A DNA stretch of 64,000 nt, taken from contig NZ_JAAALO010000003.1 in the NCBI RefSeq assembly GCF_009908295.1, positions 496,001 to 560,000 of the forward strand. The letters are read 5' to 3'. The DNA is from Micromonospora rubida (GTDB taxonomy: Bacteria > Actinomycetota > Actinomycetes > Mycobacteriales > Micromonosporaceae). The notes under the pieces were generated by a model. It was not told the DNA's origin and made no database searches. It saw only the letters and a list, made by a program, of their open reading frames with translations. Shown here piece after piece: positions 36,467 through 47,451 of the stretch (position 1 is its first letter; every line of letters begins with the position of its first letter). The position numbers were made by a program, and so were the translations under genes.

Positions 36467-37687
36467 TCAGAAGGGCCGGGCCAGCTCGCCGACGCCCGCG
36501 GCGGCCGGGGCCGGGGCGGGGGTGCGGCGGTGGCGCAGCTCGGCGGGGAGCACGGCGGCGGCGACCAGCAGGCCGATCGCGCCGGTCACCACGAACCCCC
36601 ACCAGGGCGCGGAGGCGTCGATCACCGCACCGGCCAGCGGGGCGCCGAGCGCGATGCCCACGGTCACCGCGGAGCCGTGCACGCCCATCGCCTCACCGCG
36701 CACGGCGGCCGGGACCAACTGGCTGACCGCGTCGGCGGTGGCGGCGAGGGTCGGCGCGCAGAGCATGCCGGCCGGGACCAGCGCCAGGCTGAGCAGCCAC
36801 CAGTGCCCGCCGCCCAGCCCGACCGGAAGAGTGCACAGGCTGAGCGCGGCCACCAGCGCCAGCGGGGACACCTGCCGGCTGACCGCGCCGTACGCGAAGC
36901 CGCCGACCAGCGAGGCGACCGCCCACGCGGCGAGCACCGCGCCCGTCCAGCCGACCTCGCCGCCGGCCCGCAGCACGGCGACCACCGCGACGTCGGTGCC
37001 GCCCAGCACCAGCGTGGCGGCGAGGCTGGCCACCAGCACGGCGACCAGCCGGGCCGTCAGCCACTCCCGGCGGGGCACCCGGCGATTCTCGCGGGCCGGC
37101 TCTTCGGCGGCGCGGGTGGGCGGGTTCAGCAGCCAGAGGGCGATGCCGGCGCCGACGACGCCCGCGCCGACCGCGTACAGGGTGAACCGGGCGGACACGG
37201 CGGTGGACAGGGCCACGGCGAGGGCCGGGCCGACCATGAACGACAGCTCCATCGACATCGAGTCCAGCGCGTACGCCGGGCGGCGCCGCTGTGGCGGCAC
37301 CAGCGCCGCGATCGACTGCCGGATCACCGAGAAGATGGGCAGGGCGAGCAGCCCGGCGACGAACGCGGCCGGCAGCAGCACCGGATAGGGCAGCGCCGGC
37401 GCGGTGGACCAGAAGACCCCCTCGGCGACGGTGGTCAGGGCGAGCACCGGGCGCAGGCCGTGCCGGTCCACCAGCCGGCCGAGCAGCGGGCCGCCCAGCG
37501 CCGCGCCCACGGTGGTGGCCGCCCCGACCAGGCCGGCCGCGCCGTACCCCCGGCCGAGGTCGAACACCACGTGGAAGGTGATGGTCACCCCGGTCGCGGT
37601 GAGCGGGACGCGGGCGAGCACCGCGACCAGCAGCAACGACCGGAGACCGGGCAGGGCGAGCACCTGCCGGTAAGGCTTCATGTTCAC
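36467..37687 (-). CDS. MFS transporter
   Basis: 406 residues, twelve predicted helices, with the loop motif GPLLGRLVDRHGLRPVL between helices 2 and 3 typical of the major facilitator superfamily. Probably a drug or metabolite exporter. GTG 37687 is preferred because GGGAGG is 11 bases before it; ATG 37681 is an alternative. The next gene upstream on the same strand is pncA, whose stop is 66 bases away. Confidence 0.9.
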   Translation of the reverse strand: MNMKPYRQVLALPGLRSLLLVAVLARVPLTATGVTITFHVVFDLGRGYGAAGLVGAATTVGAALGGPLLGRLVDRHGLRPVLALTTVAEGVFWSTAPALPYPVLLPAAFVAGLLALPIFSVIRQSIAALVPPQRRRPAYALDSMSMELSFMVGPALAVALSTAVSARFTLYAVGAGVVGAGIALWLLNPPTRAAEEPARENRRVPRREWLTARLVAVLVASLAATLVLGGTDVAVVAVLRAGGEVGWTGAVLAAWAVASLVGGFAYGAVSRQVSPLALVAALSLCTLPVGLGGGHWWLLSLALVPAGMLCAPTLAATADAVSQLVPAAVRGEAMGVHGSAVTVGIALGAPLAGAVIDASAPWWGFVVTGAIGLLVAAAVLPAELRHRRTPAPAPAAAGVGELARPF

Positions 37688-37753
37688 GACGGTCCGTACC
37701 TCCCGGGCGACATCCTCGCCCCCGGGTACGACACCCGCCAGCGGTTTACCGCC

Positions 37754-38335
37754 TCAGGCGGCCCGGATCACCGGCTCGCCGTGCATGGCCACCCCGGCGC
37801 CCTCCATCGCGCGCAGCGCGACGTCCAGCGTCTCCGGCGCCACGGCGGCGGTCAGGTCGAGCAGCACGGTGGTGGCGAACCCCTCCCGGGCGGCGTCCAG
37901 CGCGGTGGCCCGGACGCAGTGGTCGGTGGCGATGCCGACCAGGTCGACGCGGTCCACCCCCCGGGCGCGCAGCCAGTCGGCCAGGCACTCGCCGTCGTCG
38001 GCATGCCCCTCGAAGCCGGAGTACGCCGCCGCGCGCTCGCCCTTGTGGAAGATCGCCTCGACCGGGCCGGTGGTCAGCTCCGGGTGGAACTCGGAGCCGG
38101 CCGTGCCGACGACGCAGTGCACCGGCCAGGAGTCGATGTAGTCCGGCGGGTCGCCGAAGTGCGCGCCCGGGTCCACGTGGTAGTCCTTCGTCGCCACCAC
38201 GTGGTCCCAGCGGTCCGGCTCGGCGGCGAGCAGCCGGGAGATCCCGGCGGCGACGCCCGCCCCGCCGGCCACCGCGAGGGACCCGCCCTCGCAGAAGTCG
38301 TTCTGCACGTCGACGATGATCAGCGCGTTGGCCAT
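37754..38335 (-). CDS. pncA: Nicotinamidase
   Basis: 193 residues. Converts nicotinamide to nicotinate in NAD salvage. Catalytic D9, K98 and C140, and metal ligands D51, H53, H59, H73 align one-to-one with the known residues of M. tuberculosis PncA (D8, K96, C138; D49, H51, H57, H71). The product feeds the pncB gene immediately upstream; the two genes are 94 bases apart on the same strand. The homologue in mycobacteria activates pyrazinamide. Confidence 0.96.
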   Translation of the reverse strand: MANALIIVDVQNDFCEGGSLAVAGGAGVAAGISRLLAAEPDRWDHVVATKDYHVDPGAHFGDPPDYIDSWPVHCVVGTAGSEFHPELTTGPVEAIFHKGERAAAYSGFEGHADDGECLADWLRARGVDRVDLVGIATDHCVRATALDAAREGFATTVLLDLTAAVAPETLDVALRAMEGAGVAMHGEPVIRAA

Positions 38336-38429
38336 GTCAGGGGTGCTCCTTCGCGGTGCGGGTGGGCGGGCCGGCGGGGCAGCGGCGGGCCGTCGGGGGC
38401 GGGTCAGCCGGCGGGGCGGCGGGTGCGGG

Positions 38430-39716
38430 TCAGCCGGCGGGGACGACGGTCACCGGGACCGCCGGGTCGCCGGCGGAGAGCTTCAGGCCCTCCCACGGGA
38501 TCGAGATCAGGCACTGCCGAAGGTGCTCCCGCGACTCGTCCAGCGTCGGCAGGTCGACCGGCCCGCCGCCAACCACGTACGACCGCTGGAGCAGCCGATC
38601 GTGCGGCTGCCGGTCCGGCACGCCCTGCGGGACGACGATCTCCTCGGTCGCGGTGCCGGTCGGCTTGTGCCGGCGGACGGCCACCTTCCGGCCGCCGATG
38701 GTGGCCTTGTGCTCCGAGCGCTTCACCACGGGCCGCCCCGCCACCTCGACCAGCTTGTAGACCAGGCCGGCGGTGGGCGCCCCGGAGCCGGTGACCACGG
38801 CCGTGCCCGCGCCGTACATGTCGACCGGCTCGGCGGCGAGCGCGGCGATGGCGTACTCGTCGAGGTCGCCGGAGACGATGATCTTCGTCTCGGTGGCGCC
38901 GAGGGAGTCGAGCAGCTCGCGGGACTGCTGGGCGATCACCGTCAGGTCGCCGGAGTCGATCCGGACCGCGCGCAGCTCCGGCCCGGCGACCTCGATCGCG
39001 TTGCGGATGCCCTGGCTGATGTCGTACGTGTCGACCAGCAGCGTGGTGTCCTTGCCCAGCGTGGCGACCTGGGAGGCGAACGCCGCCCGCTCGTCGCCGT
39101 GCAACAGGGTGAACGCGTGCGCGGCGGTGCCGGCGGTGGGGATGCCGTACCGCGCGCCGGCGGCCAGGTTCGAGGTGAACCGGAACCCGGCCAGGTACGC
39201 GGACCGCGCCGCGGCGACCGCCGCCTCCTCGTGGGCCCGCCGGGAGCCCATCTCGATCAGCATCCGGCCCCGGGCCGCGGTGACCATCCGGGCGGCCGCC
39301 GCGGCCACCGCGCAGTCGTGGTTGAGCACCGACAGCACCAGCGTCTCCAGCACCACGCACTCGGCGAAGCCCCCGGAGACGGTGAGGATGGGGGAGCCGG
39401 GGAAGAACAGCTCCCCCTCGGCGTACCCGTCGATGTCGCCGGTGAAGCGGTAACCGGCCAGCCACTCGGCGGCGGCGTCGTCGACCACCCCGGCGCGGCG
39501 CAGGAAGTCGACCTCGTCGGTCGAGAAGCGGAAGTCGCGGATCATGTCGATCAGCCGGGCGGTGCCGGCCACCACGCCGTACCGGCGCCCGGTGGGCAGC
39601 CGGCGGCTGAAGACCTCGAAGACGCACGGGCGGTCGGCGGTGCCGTCCCGCAAAGCGGCGCTGACCATGGTCAGCTCGTAGTGGTCGGTCAGCAGCGCGG
39701 GGCGGAAGGTGCTCAC
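38430..39716 (-). CDS. pncB: Nicotinate phosphoribosyltransferase
   Basis: 428 residues. Makes nicotinate mononucleotide from nicotinate and PRPP with ATP. Family hallmarks: LLTDHYELTM at the N-terminus, EMGSRRAHEEAA, LVDTYD, VRIDSGDL and VSGDLDEY. ATG 39716. Operon partner of pncA. M. tuberculosis pncB1 (Rv1330c) is likewise next to clpS; here a regulator and a GTPase-like gene have been inserted between. Confidence 0.95.
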   Translation of the reverse strand: MSTFRPALLTDHYELTMVSAALRDGTADRPCVFEVFSRRLPTGRRYGVVAGTARLIDMIRDFRFSTDEVDFLRRAGVVDDAAAEWLAGYRFTGDIDGYAEGELFFPGSPILTVSGGFAECVVLETLVLSVLNHDCAVAAAAARMVTAARGRMLIEMGSRRAHEEAAVAAARSAYLAGFRFTSNLAAGARYGIPTAGTAAHAFTLLHGDERAAFASQVATLGKDTTLLVDTYDISQGIRNAIEVAGPELRAVRIDSGDLTVIAQQSRELLDSLGATETKIIVSGDLDEYAIAALAAEPVDMYGAGTAVVTGSGAPTAGLVYKLVEVAGRPVVKRSEHKATIGGRKVAVRRHKPTGTATEEIVVPQGVPDRQPHDRLLQRSYVVGGGPVDLPTLDESREHLRQCLISIPWEGLKLSAGDPAVPVTVVPAG

Positions 39717-39732
39717 CCGCCCAGCCTAGAGT

Positions 39733-42408
39733 TCACTGCGCGGGCTCGCCCTCCTGGCCCGGGTACGACCGCAGCGCGGAGCGCAGCTCGGTGCGCCCGG
39801 TCACCCCGAGCTTGCTGTAGACGTGTTGCAGATGGTTGTCCACGGTCCGGCTGGACAGGAAGAGCCGCTCGGCGATGGCGCGGCTGGTGGCACCCTGCGC
39901 GGCGAGCCGGGCGACCTCCCACTCCCGGTCACTGAGGGCGGGCTTCCCGAGCCGCAGCGCCGGGGTGTCGACCTGGTCGCACCGGCCGAGGAGCTCGCCG
40001 AGTCGTGCGTGGGCGGCGGAGGCCGAGCTGGACCGGCGCCGCCGCAGCCGTCGAGTCGCCGCCGCGGTGGCCTCTGCGGCGTACACCCGCAGGTCCAGCC
40101 CGGCGAAGTTGTCGGCCACCGCGAGCAGCTCGTCGGCCGAGTTGTCGGCGACGGCCCGGGCGCACCGGGCCAGCAGCGGCGGCAGCGGGCCGTCGACCTG
40201 CTCGGACAGCTCGGCCAGCCGCTGAGCCACCGTCCGCCGTCCGCCGTCGACGCAGGTCGGCCCGACCAGGGCGGTCGCCTGGCCCAGCCGGACCAGGTCG
40301 TGCAGGACGAGCACCTCGTGCCCGGCGAACCCGTCGTCGCGGAGCCGGTCGGCCAGAGCGGCGAGGTGCTTGGCGGCACCGGCCGGGTCGCCGGCGCAGG
40401 CGAGCACCGCCCCACGGGCCTGCTCCAGCCAGGGGTAGAGCACCGCCATCCCCGGGGCCTGGGTGCGGTCCGCCTCGGCCATCGCCTCGGCGGCGTGCGC
40501 GGCGTCGCCCCGCAGCGCCGCCGCCTGGGCCCGCTCGGCGTGCGCCAGGCCCGCGTACACCCGGCTGGTGGCCAGCACCGCGCACGCGCCGAGGCTCGTC
40601 TTCAGCGCCATGCCGCTCTGGCCGCGCAGCCGCGCCGCGTACGCCTGAAGGATGACCAGGTAGCCGGTGCCGAGCCGGAAGTCGCCCGCCCCGGCCAGGT
40701 CGGCGAACTCGTCGGCCACGATCGCGTCGATGCCGGCCAGGTCGCCGGCGAGCGCGAGCCGGGTGCCCCGGGCCAGCTCAAGGGCGAGTTGGAGGTAAGG
40801 CATGTCGCCGCGCCAGCGGGCCGCCTCGGCCTGCACCTGGTGGATCGCCGCGCCGCTGCGGGTGAGCTGCCCCTGGGCGGCCTGGAGATGCGCCAGGGTG
40901 CACCGGGCGAGCTCGCGGGCGGCCACCCCGGCGGCCGGGCGGTCCAGCACCGCCCGGGCCAGCCGCACCGCGGCGTTGGTGTCCAGCCGGTGCAGCCGCA
41001 TGATCGCCTCGAAGGCGTTCACCCGGGCCTGGTCGGTGGCGTCGGGCAGCTCCCCGGCCCACGCCGCGACCTCGTCCACCGTGGACTCCCGGCTGAGACC
41101 CCAGTAGCTGACCATCCACCGCACGGTGAGCCACCGGCTGCGCCGCCCTGCGCCCGCCGCGTCGTCGGCGACCGCGTCGAGCATCACGATCGCCTCCTCC
41201 GGCCGGTCGGCGAACATCAGGAGGGTGGCCAGCAGCTCTGCGGCATCGAAGCCCTCGTCGGCAGCCAGCGCCGCCCGGGCCAGCCGAGTCGCCAGCGACA
41301 CGTCGTACCGGGCGAACGCCTCTGCGGCCGCGTCCAGCAGCGACGCCGGGTCCTGCGCGGTGCCGGAGTTTAGCCGCCACACCGCCACCCGCAGCAGGTC
41401 GTCGCGGCGCCGCGTGCCCACCGCCTCCACCAGCTCGGCCAGCCGGGCCTGCAACCGTCGGGTACGGCTGACCGGGCAGCGCCGCCGCATCATCTCGCCG
41501 TAGAGCGGGTGCGCCAGCCGAACGTCGGTGCGGCGGTCGTTGTGCTCCACCGCGATCAGGCCGCGCTCCTCGGCGGTCTCCACGTCGGCCGGCTCCACCG
41601 CCTGCCCGAGCAGGTGCAGACCGAGCGGCTCGCCGAAGGCGACCAGCTCCAGCACCGCCCGGACCCCGGAGGTGAGCTGCCCGATCCGGGTGTCGATCAG
41701 CTCGGTGAGGGTGGGCGCCAGCGTCAGCCCGCCGGTCCACCGCCACATCCCGTACGTGCAGGTCAGCTCGCTGGGCGGGGCGGCCATGACCAGCTCGCGC
41801 AGGAGCAGCGCGTTGCCGCCGGAGAGCCGCCACAACCGGTCGGCAGAGCACGGCTCGATCGGCCCTTTGAGGATGGCGGCGAGCAGGTCGGTGGTGTCCG
41901 CCAGCCCCAGCGGGGCCAGCTCCACGTGGTCGACCAGGCCGTCGGTCCACAGTGCTCCGATCGGCAGCGGCAACTGCTCGCCGTCGCGCAGCGTCCCGAT
42001 TACGGCGGCGTTCCCCGCGCGGCCGATCAGGTGCACGAGCGCGGCCGACGGCGGGTCGAGCAGGTGCGCGTCGTCGACCGCCAACACGATGTGCCGCCCG
42101 GCGGCCTGCTGCTGCACCTGCTGCACCGCCCAGCGCAGCACGCCCGCCGGGGAGAGGCCCTGCGGCTGCTCGGCCGGGAGCAACTGGACCAGCCCGCCGA
42201 ACGGCAGCGCCACCGTCGTGGCGCTGGCCGCGATCGTCCAGACGGCGTACTCGTCGGTGGGGATCCCGGCCAGTGCCTCGTGCAGCAGCCGGCTCTTGCC
42301 GACGCCGGCGGACCCGCTGTAGAAGAGCCCGCGCCCGTCGGCGCCGGTCGCCGCGGCCAGCAGACGGTCGAGTTCATCCCTGCGGCCGACGAACTCCCAC
42401 CGACTCAT
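39733..42408 (-). CDS. LAL-type LuxR-family regulator with N-terminal ATPase
   Basis: 891 residues. AAA/STAND-like ATPase at the N-terminus: Walker A GSAGVGKS at 32-39, Walker B IVLAVDDAHLLD. A long TPR-like helical middle (about 350-790) and a C-terminal LuxR helix-turn-helix (LSDREWEVARLAAQGATSRAIAERL, SSRTVDNHLQHVYSKL). Large ATP-dependent transcription activators of this build (MalT/LAL) respond to a ligand. ATG 42408 chosen at the start of the conserved FVGRRDEL domain. Divergent from the GTPase-like gene, a possible target. Confidence 0.93.
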   Translation of the reverse strand: MSRWEFVGRRDELDRLLAAATGADGRGLFYSGSAGVGKSRLLHEALAGIPTDEYAVWTIAASATTVALPFGGLVQLLPAEQPQGLSPAGVLRWAVQQVQQQAAGRHIVLAVDDAHLLDPPSAALVHLIGRAGNAAVIGTLRDGEQLPLPIGALWTDGLVDHVELAPLGLADTTDLLAAILKGPIEPCSADRLWRLSGGNALLLRELVMAAPPSELTCTYGMWRWTGGLTLAPTLTELIDTRIGQLTSGVRAVLELVAFGEPLGLHLLGQAVEPADVETAEERGLIAVEHNDRRTDVRLAHPLYGEMMRRRCPVSRTRRLQARLAELVEAVGTRRRDDLLRVAVWRLNSGTAQDPASLLDAAAEAFARYDVSLATRLARAALAADEGFDAAELLATLLMFADRPEEAIVMLDAVADDAAGAGRRSRWLTVRWMVSYWGLSRESTVDEVAAWAGELPDATDQARVNAFEAIMRLHRLDTNAAVRLARAVLDRPAAGVAARELARCTLAHLQAAQGQLTRSGAAIHQVQAEAARWRGDMPYLQLALELARGTRLALAGDLAGIDAIVADEFADLAGAGDFRLGTGYLVILQAYAARLRGQSGMALKTSLGACAVLATSRVYAGLAHAERAQAAALRGDAAHAAEAMAEADRTQAPGMAVLYPWLEQARGAVLACAGDPAGAAKHLAALADRLRDDGFAGHEVLVLHDLVRLGQATALVGPTCVDGGRRTVAQRLAELSEQVDGPLPPLLARCARAVADNSADELLAVADNFAGLDLRVYAAEATAAATRRLRRRRSSSASAAHARLGELLGRCDQVDTPALRLGKPALSDREWEVARLAAQGATSRAIAERLFLSSRTVDNHLQHVYSKLGVTGRTELRSALRSYPGQEGEPAQ

Positions 42409-42609
42409 CGGGGCAGCATATCGACCGAAGCCGGTGCGCGTGCGCGCGGTGACGCTCCGAAGTTGAGTAATCCGTCGATCAGCGCTGAGTACTCGCTTTG
42501 TGCGGTTCACGTTCCCGCCGGCCGTAGTCTTCCCGCATCCGGAGGTGTCCCCGCCGGACGAACCGCGCGGCCGGGTCCGAGCACGGCCGCCTCACCGGGA
42601 GGCAGCCTG

Positions 42610-44343
42610 ATGCAGCCGGGTCCGCTCCCCTCGGTCGACGTGTCCGACGAACCGAGCGGGCCGACCGGCCCGCCGCGATGCGGCCCGACGCCCACCCAGC
42701 TCGGGGTGACCGAGCCTCGACCGGACGACCCGCTCGCCGTGGTCGCCGCCGGCCCGGCCGGCGCCGCCCGGCGTGACGTGCTCGCCTCCCTGCTGGGGCT
42801 CGCCCCGGGGATGCTCGCCGTCCCGCCCGGGAGTTGGCTGCTGGTCGACCACGCCCGGGTGCCGACCCGGGCCGCCTACGTGCCCGGCTACCGCCAGCCG
42901 CACGCGTACGCGCCGGACCAGTCGGCGGCGGGCCCGGCGTTGGCCCGGCCGCCGCGCCGGGTCGAGCTGACCGTCGCCGAGCCGCTGCTGCGGCACTTCA
43001 CCGTCGTCGACACGCCCGACACTGGCACGTTGGGCGTCGCCGGCGGGCGGGTGCTGCTCGACGCGGTCGGCCGGGCCGGGGCGCTGCTGTTCGTGATCGC
43101 GGCGGGCCAGGCGTTCACGGCCGCCGAGTTGCACCTGCTGGCCGAGGCCGCCCACGCCGCGGCCGAGGTCTTCTTCGTGGTGACGCCCGGCGTCTCGGGC
43201 TGGACCCTGCCCCCGGACGGGCGGCCGGGTGCCGGTTCGGGCCGATCGGACGGGCCCGGGGCGCGGGGACGGGTGACGCGCAGCCGCCGGGACCCGGCGT
43301 GGACGGACGGCACGGGGGCTTCCGTCCCGACGGGTTCCGGCGGCCGGGTCACCCGGCCGCCGACGCGGTCCGCGCGGACGGGCGGGCCGGTGGATCCGCG
43401 GCCCGCCCGTCCGCCGGCCGACGCGGCGGGCCCGGCCGACGCGGCGGGCCCGGTCGACGCGGCGGGCCCGGTCGAGGTGGTGCTGGCCGCGCACCGTGCG
43501 GCGCTGCTCGCCGCCGTGCCGGCCCTGGCCGGTGCCCACTGGTACCCGGCCAGGCCGGAGGACGTCGGCGCGCTGCGGCGGGCGCTGGTGGGCTGGGCCG
43601 CCGACGAAGGGCTGCGCCGGGCCAGCGCCCAGCCGCCGGTGCTGCCCGGGGCGCACGGCCGGGTCCCGGTGTCGCCCGGGGCGGACGCGACCGGGTGGGC
43701 CGACCGGCTGGACCGGCAGGCCCGCTCCTGCGCCCAGCGGATCCGCCAGGACGTCGCCCTGGAGCTGGCCAACACCCACCTGCGGGTGGTGCAGGAGATC
43801 GTCTTCGGGGTCGGCTGCGCCGGCCTGCCGCAGCTGCTCGACCGCGAGTTGGAGGCGATCTCCCTGCTCGCCACCGCCCAGTGCGACGCGGCGGTGCGGG
43901 CACTGCTCGACGATGCCGCAGGGCGGGTCCTGGGCGTCCCGGTGCCCGAGGGGGTCCGGCGGCGGATCGGCAACGCCGTCCGCTGGGGGCTCGCCGACCA
44001 CCCGACCGGCCGGGACCTCGACCGGGTGCTGCTGGTGACCAGCACCGCCGGGGTGACCGGACTTTCCGGCGCCGGTGCGGTGGACGCGGTCTCCGGCTAC
44101 CCGGCCCGGGAACGTGTCGAGGTGCTCCCGCCGATTGCCGTGGCGCTCTCCGGTGGCTGCTGGCAGCACTGGCGCAGCCCCGACAACGACGACCCGGGCG
44201 GCGCCCGGTCCTGGGCGCAGCGGGCGCTGCGCGAGGTCGAACTGGAGCTGACCCGGGACGTCTCCCGACGCTTCGAGGCCGTCCGCCGCTCGCTCGGCTC
44301 GGTGCTTTCCGGTGCGGTCGATCACGGCGCCCTGCTCGCCTGA
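42610..44343 (+). CDS. Probable degenerate dynamin-like GTPase
   Basis: 577 residues, not firmly recognised. Layout resembles bacterial dynamin-like proteins: a first strand [22 protein letters not shown] where a P-loop (GxxxxGKS) would stand but K/S are replaced (48-55), then [11 protein letters not shown] (D134-T-P-D-T-G139) like the G3 DTPG motif, and [11 protein letters not shown]. No clear G4. An inserted Pro/Gly/Arg segment about 200-300 contains DAAGP repeats, then a long helical half ([21 protein letters not shown]). ATG 42610 has GGGAGG seven bases upstream. Possible membrane or signalling role. Confidence 0.6.
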   Translation: MQPGPLPSVDVSDEPSGPTGPPRCGPTPTQLGVTEPRPDDPLAVVAAGPAGAARRDVLASLLGLAPGMLAVPPGSWLLVDHARVPTRAAYVPGYRQPHAYAPDQSAAGPALARPPRRVELTVAEPLLRHFTVVDTPDTGTLGVAGGRVLLDAVGRAGALLFVIAAGQAFTAAELHLLAEAAHAAAEVFFVVTPGVSGWTLPPDGRPGAGSGRSDGPGARGRVTRSRRDPAWTDGTGASVPTGSGGRVTRPPTRSARTGGPVDPRPARPPADAAGPADAAGPVDAAGPVEVVLAAHRAALLAAVPALAGAHWYPARPEDVGALRRALVGWAADEGLRRASAQPPVLPGAHGRVPVSPGADATGWADRLDRQARSCAQRIRQDVALELANTHLRVVQEIVFGVGCAGLPQLLDRELEAISLLATAQCDAAVRALLDDAAGRVLGVPVPEGVRRRIGNAVRWGLADHPTGRDLDRVLLVTSTAGVTGLSGAGAVDAVSGYPARERVEVLPPIAVALSGGCWQHWRSPDNDDPGGARSWAQRALREVELELTRDVSRRFEAVRRSLGSVLSGAVDHGALLA

Positions 44344-44491
44344 CGCCGGCCCCGACCGGCCGGTGGAGCCCCGACGAGGTCCTGCCGGGCCGGCCCGCGC
44401 GCCGGTCGTCGGGGCGGCTCCGGCCGATGATCCGGGCCCGTCCGGCGTTCCGGTTCATCGCTTCCCGGCAACCGGTGGCACGATGGGGGGC

Positions 44492-44782
44492 ATGGCGGCT
44501 CCGCAGGTTGCACCGGTCGAGACGCCGGCCACCGAAGAGGTGCCGGCCTCCGACCGGCCGTGGGTGACGATCGTGTGGGACGACCCGGTGAATTTGATGT
44601 CGTACGTGACCTGGGTCTTCCAGAAGTTGTTCGGGTACAGCCGGGAGAAGGCGGAGAAGCTCATGCTGGACGTGCACCACAAGGGCCGGGCGGTGGTCTC
44701 CAGCGGCGCCCGGGAACGGATGGAGCACGACGCGGCGCAGCTGCACGCGTACGGGCTGTGGGCCACGGTGGAGCGGTCGTGA
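44492..44782 (+). CDS. clpS: ClpS, adaptor for ClpAP/ClpCP protease
   Basis: 96 residues. Core [27 protein letters not shown], the N-end-rule binding site of ClpS (DDxxN, M for residue gating), and [11 protein letters not shown]. It presents N-degron substrates to Clp. The start could also be ATG 44483. Next gene begins at its stop (GTGA). Confidence 0.95.
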   Translation: MAAPQVAPVETPATEEVPASDRPWVTIVWDDPVNLMSYVTWVFQKLFGYSREKAEKLMLDVHHKGRAVVSSGARERMEHDAAQLHAYGLWATVERS

Positions 44783-45279
44783 GCATGTTCCGGCGCCGGG
44801 GCGACCGGTACGTCGCCACCCTCGCCGTCGACGAGGTCCGGGTGCTGCGCAAGGTGGCCTCCGAGGTGGTGGGGCTGCTCACCGACGGCTTCGACCACTC
44901 CGACCCGGTGCTGGGCCGGCTCTTCCCCGAGGTCTACCCGGACGACTCGGCCGGCACGGCGGAGTTCCGCCGGTACACCGAGGGTGACCTGAAGACCGGC
45001 AAGATCGACCAGGCCGGGGCGATCCTCGCCGCCCTGCCGGACTCCTCCGGCGGCGAGGTCCAGCTCGACGCCGAGGCGGCCGAGGCGTGGCTGCGGGCGC
45101 TCAACGACGCCCGCCTGGCGATGGGCGTCCGGCTGGAGGTCAAGGACGGCACGGACCTCGGCGCGGAGCTGGACGAGGCGGTCGCCGCCGACCCGTCGTC
45201 GAGCCGGGTGTTCCAACTGTCGGTCTACGCCTACCTCGGGTACCTCCAGGAGTCCCTGCTCAACGCCATGCTCGACTGA
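44779..45279 (+). CDS. DUF2017 protein
   Basis: 166 residues, all-helical, unknown function. The N-terminal [23 protein letters not shown] and central LFPEVYPDD are family typical. Overlaps clpS by four bases; the same pair (Rv1331-Rv1332) is found in mycobacteria, so a functional link with ClpS is likely though unproved. Confidence 0.88.
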   Translation: MSMFRRRGDRYVATLAVDEVRVLRKVASEVVGLLTDGFDHSDPVLGRLFPEVYPDDSAGTAEFRRYTEGDLKTGKIDQAGAILAALPDSSGGEVQLDAEAAEAWLRALNDARLAMGVRLEVKDGTDLGAELDEAVAADPSSSRVFQLSVYAYLGYLQESLLNAMLD

Positions 45280-45319
45280 GCGTGACCGTCGCCACCCTCG
45301 TGCGGGCGGGCGGAGGGGC

Positions 45320-45325
45320 TAGGCT
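45320..45325 (+). promoter_or_regulatory. Candidate -10 hexamer for mec
   Basis: TAGGCT, seven bases before the GTG at 45333; predicts a leaderless mec transcript. Confidence 0.45.
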
Positions 45326-45332
45326 GGACGGC

Positions 45333-45821
45333 GTGCTGAGCATCGACCGGCCGATCATCGACGCGATCGTCGCCCACGCCCGCCGGGACCACCCGGACGA
45401 GGCGTGCGGCGTGGTCGCCGGTCCCGCCGGCAGCGACACCCCGAGCAGGCACATCCCCATGGCGAACGCGGCCCGCTCCATGACGTTCTACGAGTTCGAC
45501 TCGATGGAGCACCTGCGGCTGTGGCGGGAGATGGACGACCGCGACGAGGAACCGGTCGTCATCTACCACTCGCACACCGCGACCGAGGCGTACCCGTCGC
45601 GCACCGACGTCTCCCTCGCCGGCGAGCCTGGCGCGCACTACCTGCTCGTCTCCACCCGCGAGCCCGACACCGAGGAGATCCGCTCCTACCGGATCGTCGA
45701 CGGCGTGGTGACGGAGGAGCCGGTCCGGATCGTGGATGCCGCAGTGGACCCGAACGCCGTCCAGTCCTACATGTTCGGGCAGAGCCCGGCGACGGTCGAC
45801 TACGAGTGTTCCGACCGCTGA
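45333..45821 (+). CDS. mec: Mec, JAMM zinc peptidase of the CysO cysteine pathway
   Basis: 162 residues. JAMM motif complete: E23, H79-S-H81, S89, D92. In M. tuberculosis Mec (Rv1334) removes cysteine from the C-terminus of the CysO-cysteine adduct; it can also trim residues after Gly-Gly in related systems. Gene order mec-cysO-cysM is conserved here. Predicted leaderless start at GTG 45333. A -10-like TAGGCT lies seven bases ahead. Confidence 0.95.
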   Translation: MLSIDRPIIDAIVAHARRDHPDEACGVVAGPAGSDTPSRHIPMANAARSMTFYEFDSMEHLRLWREMDDRDEEPVVIYHSHTATEAYPSRTDVSLAGEPGAHYLLVSTREPDTEEIRSYRIVDGVVTEEPVRIVDAAVDPNAVQSYMFGQSPATVDYECSDR

Positions 45822-45894
45822 TCCCAGCGGCACCGCGACATTCCTTCCTTCCCGTCACCGAGCAACCGCACATCCGGACAAGGAGCACGACACC

Positions 45895-46239
45895 ATGGCC
45901 ATCGAGGTTCGCATCCCCACCATCCTGCGCAGCTACACCGGCGGCGCGAAGATCGTCGAGGGCGCCGGCGACACGGTCGCCGACCTGCTCGCCGACCTGG
46001 ACTCCCGGCACGCCGGCCTGCGCGGCCGGCTGGTCACCGACGCCGGCGTGCTGCACCGCTTCGTCAACGTCTACGTCAACGACGAGGACGTCCGCTTCCT
46101 CGGCGCGCTCGACGCCAAGCTCAACGACGGCGACAGCATCACCATCCTGCCGGCCGTGGCCGGCGGCGCGTTCGGCTTCGCCGCGGCGGCGGCGATCGCC
46201 TCGCACACGGTAGCCACGCGCGCCGCCGCCGCCCGCTGA
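45895..46239 (+). CDS. cysO: CysO, ubiquitin-like sulfur carrier with C-terminal extension
   Basis: 114 residues, ThiS/MoaD fold. The carrier Gly-Gly lies at 90-91 (AVAGG) but is followed by 23 more residues (92-114, Ala-rich), whereas the mycobacterial CysO ends at Gly-Gly. A precursor form that must be cut before thiocarboxylation is inferred, with Mec, encoded just before, as the natural protease. ATG 45895 with AAGGAG eight bases upstream. cysM follows with 12 bases between. Confidence 0.93.
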   Translation: MAIEVRIPTILRSYTGGAKIVEGAGDTVADLLADLDSRHAGLRGRLVTDAGVLHRFVNVYVNDEDVRFLGALDAKLNDGDSITILPAVAGGAFGFAAAAAIASHTVATRAAAAR

Positions 46240-47217
<978 letters not shown>

Positions 47218-47233
47218 GGGCGAGACTGACGGC

Positions 47234-47275
47234 GCGGACGGGCCGGGACCGGGTTGACCGGTCCGGCCCGTCCGC
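47234..47275 (+). terminator. Terminator of the mec-cysO-cysM unit
   Basis: Stem of 18 pairs with one bulged G and a 5-base loop (GTTGA), arms beginning GCGGACGGGCCGG, 16 bases after the cysM stop. No T-tract. Confidence 0.65.
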
Positions 47276-47451
47276 CGTTCTCGGGACCGGTGACGGCTGC
47301 GGGTGTCACGTTGATGACAACTTGCACTAGATGATTCTTGCCCCGGCGCGCGCCAGCGTAGGCTGCGCAGCGTGTCGTACACGTCGATGAAGATCATGGG
47401 CGGGACGGCGGCCGACGTGACGACTACGGTTCGTGACAGCGGGACAACCTC

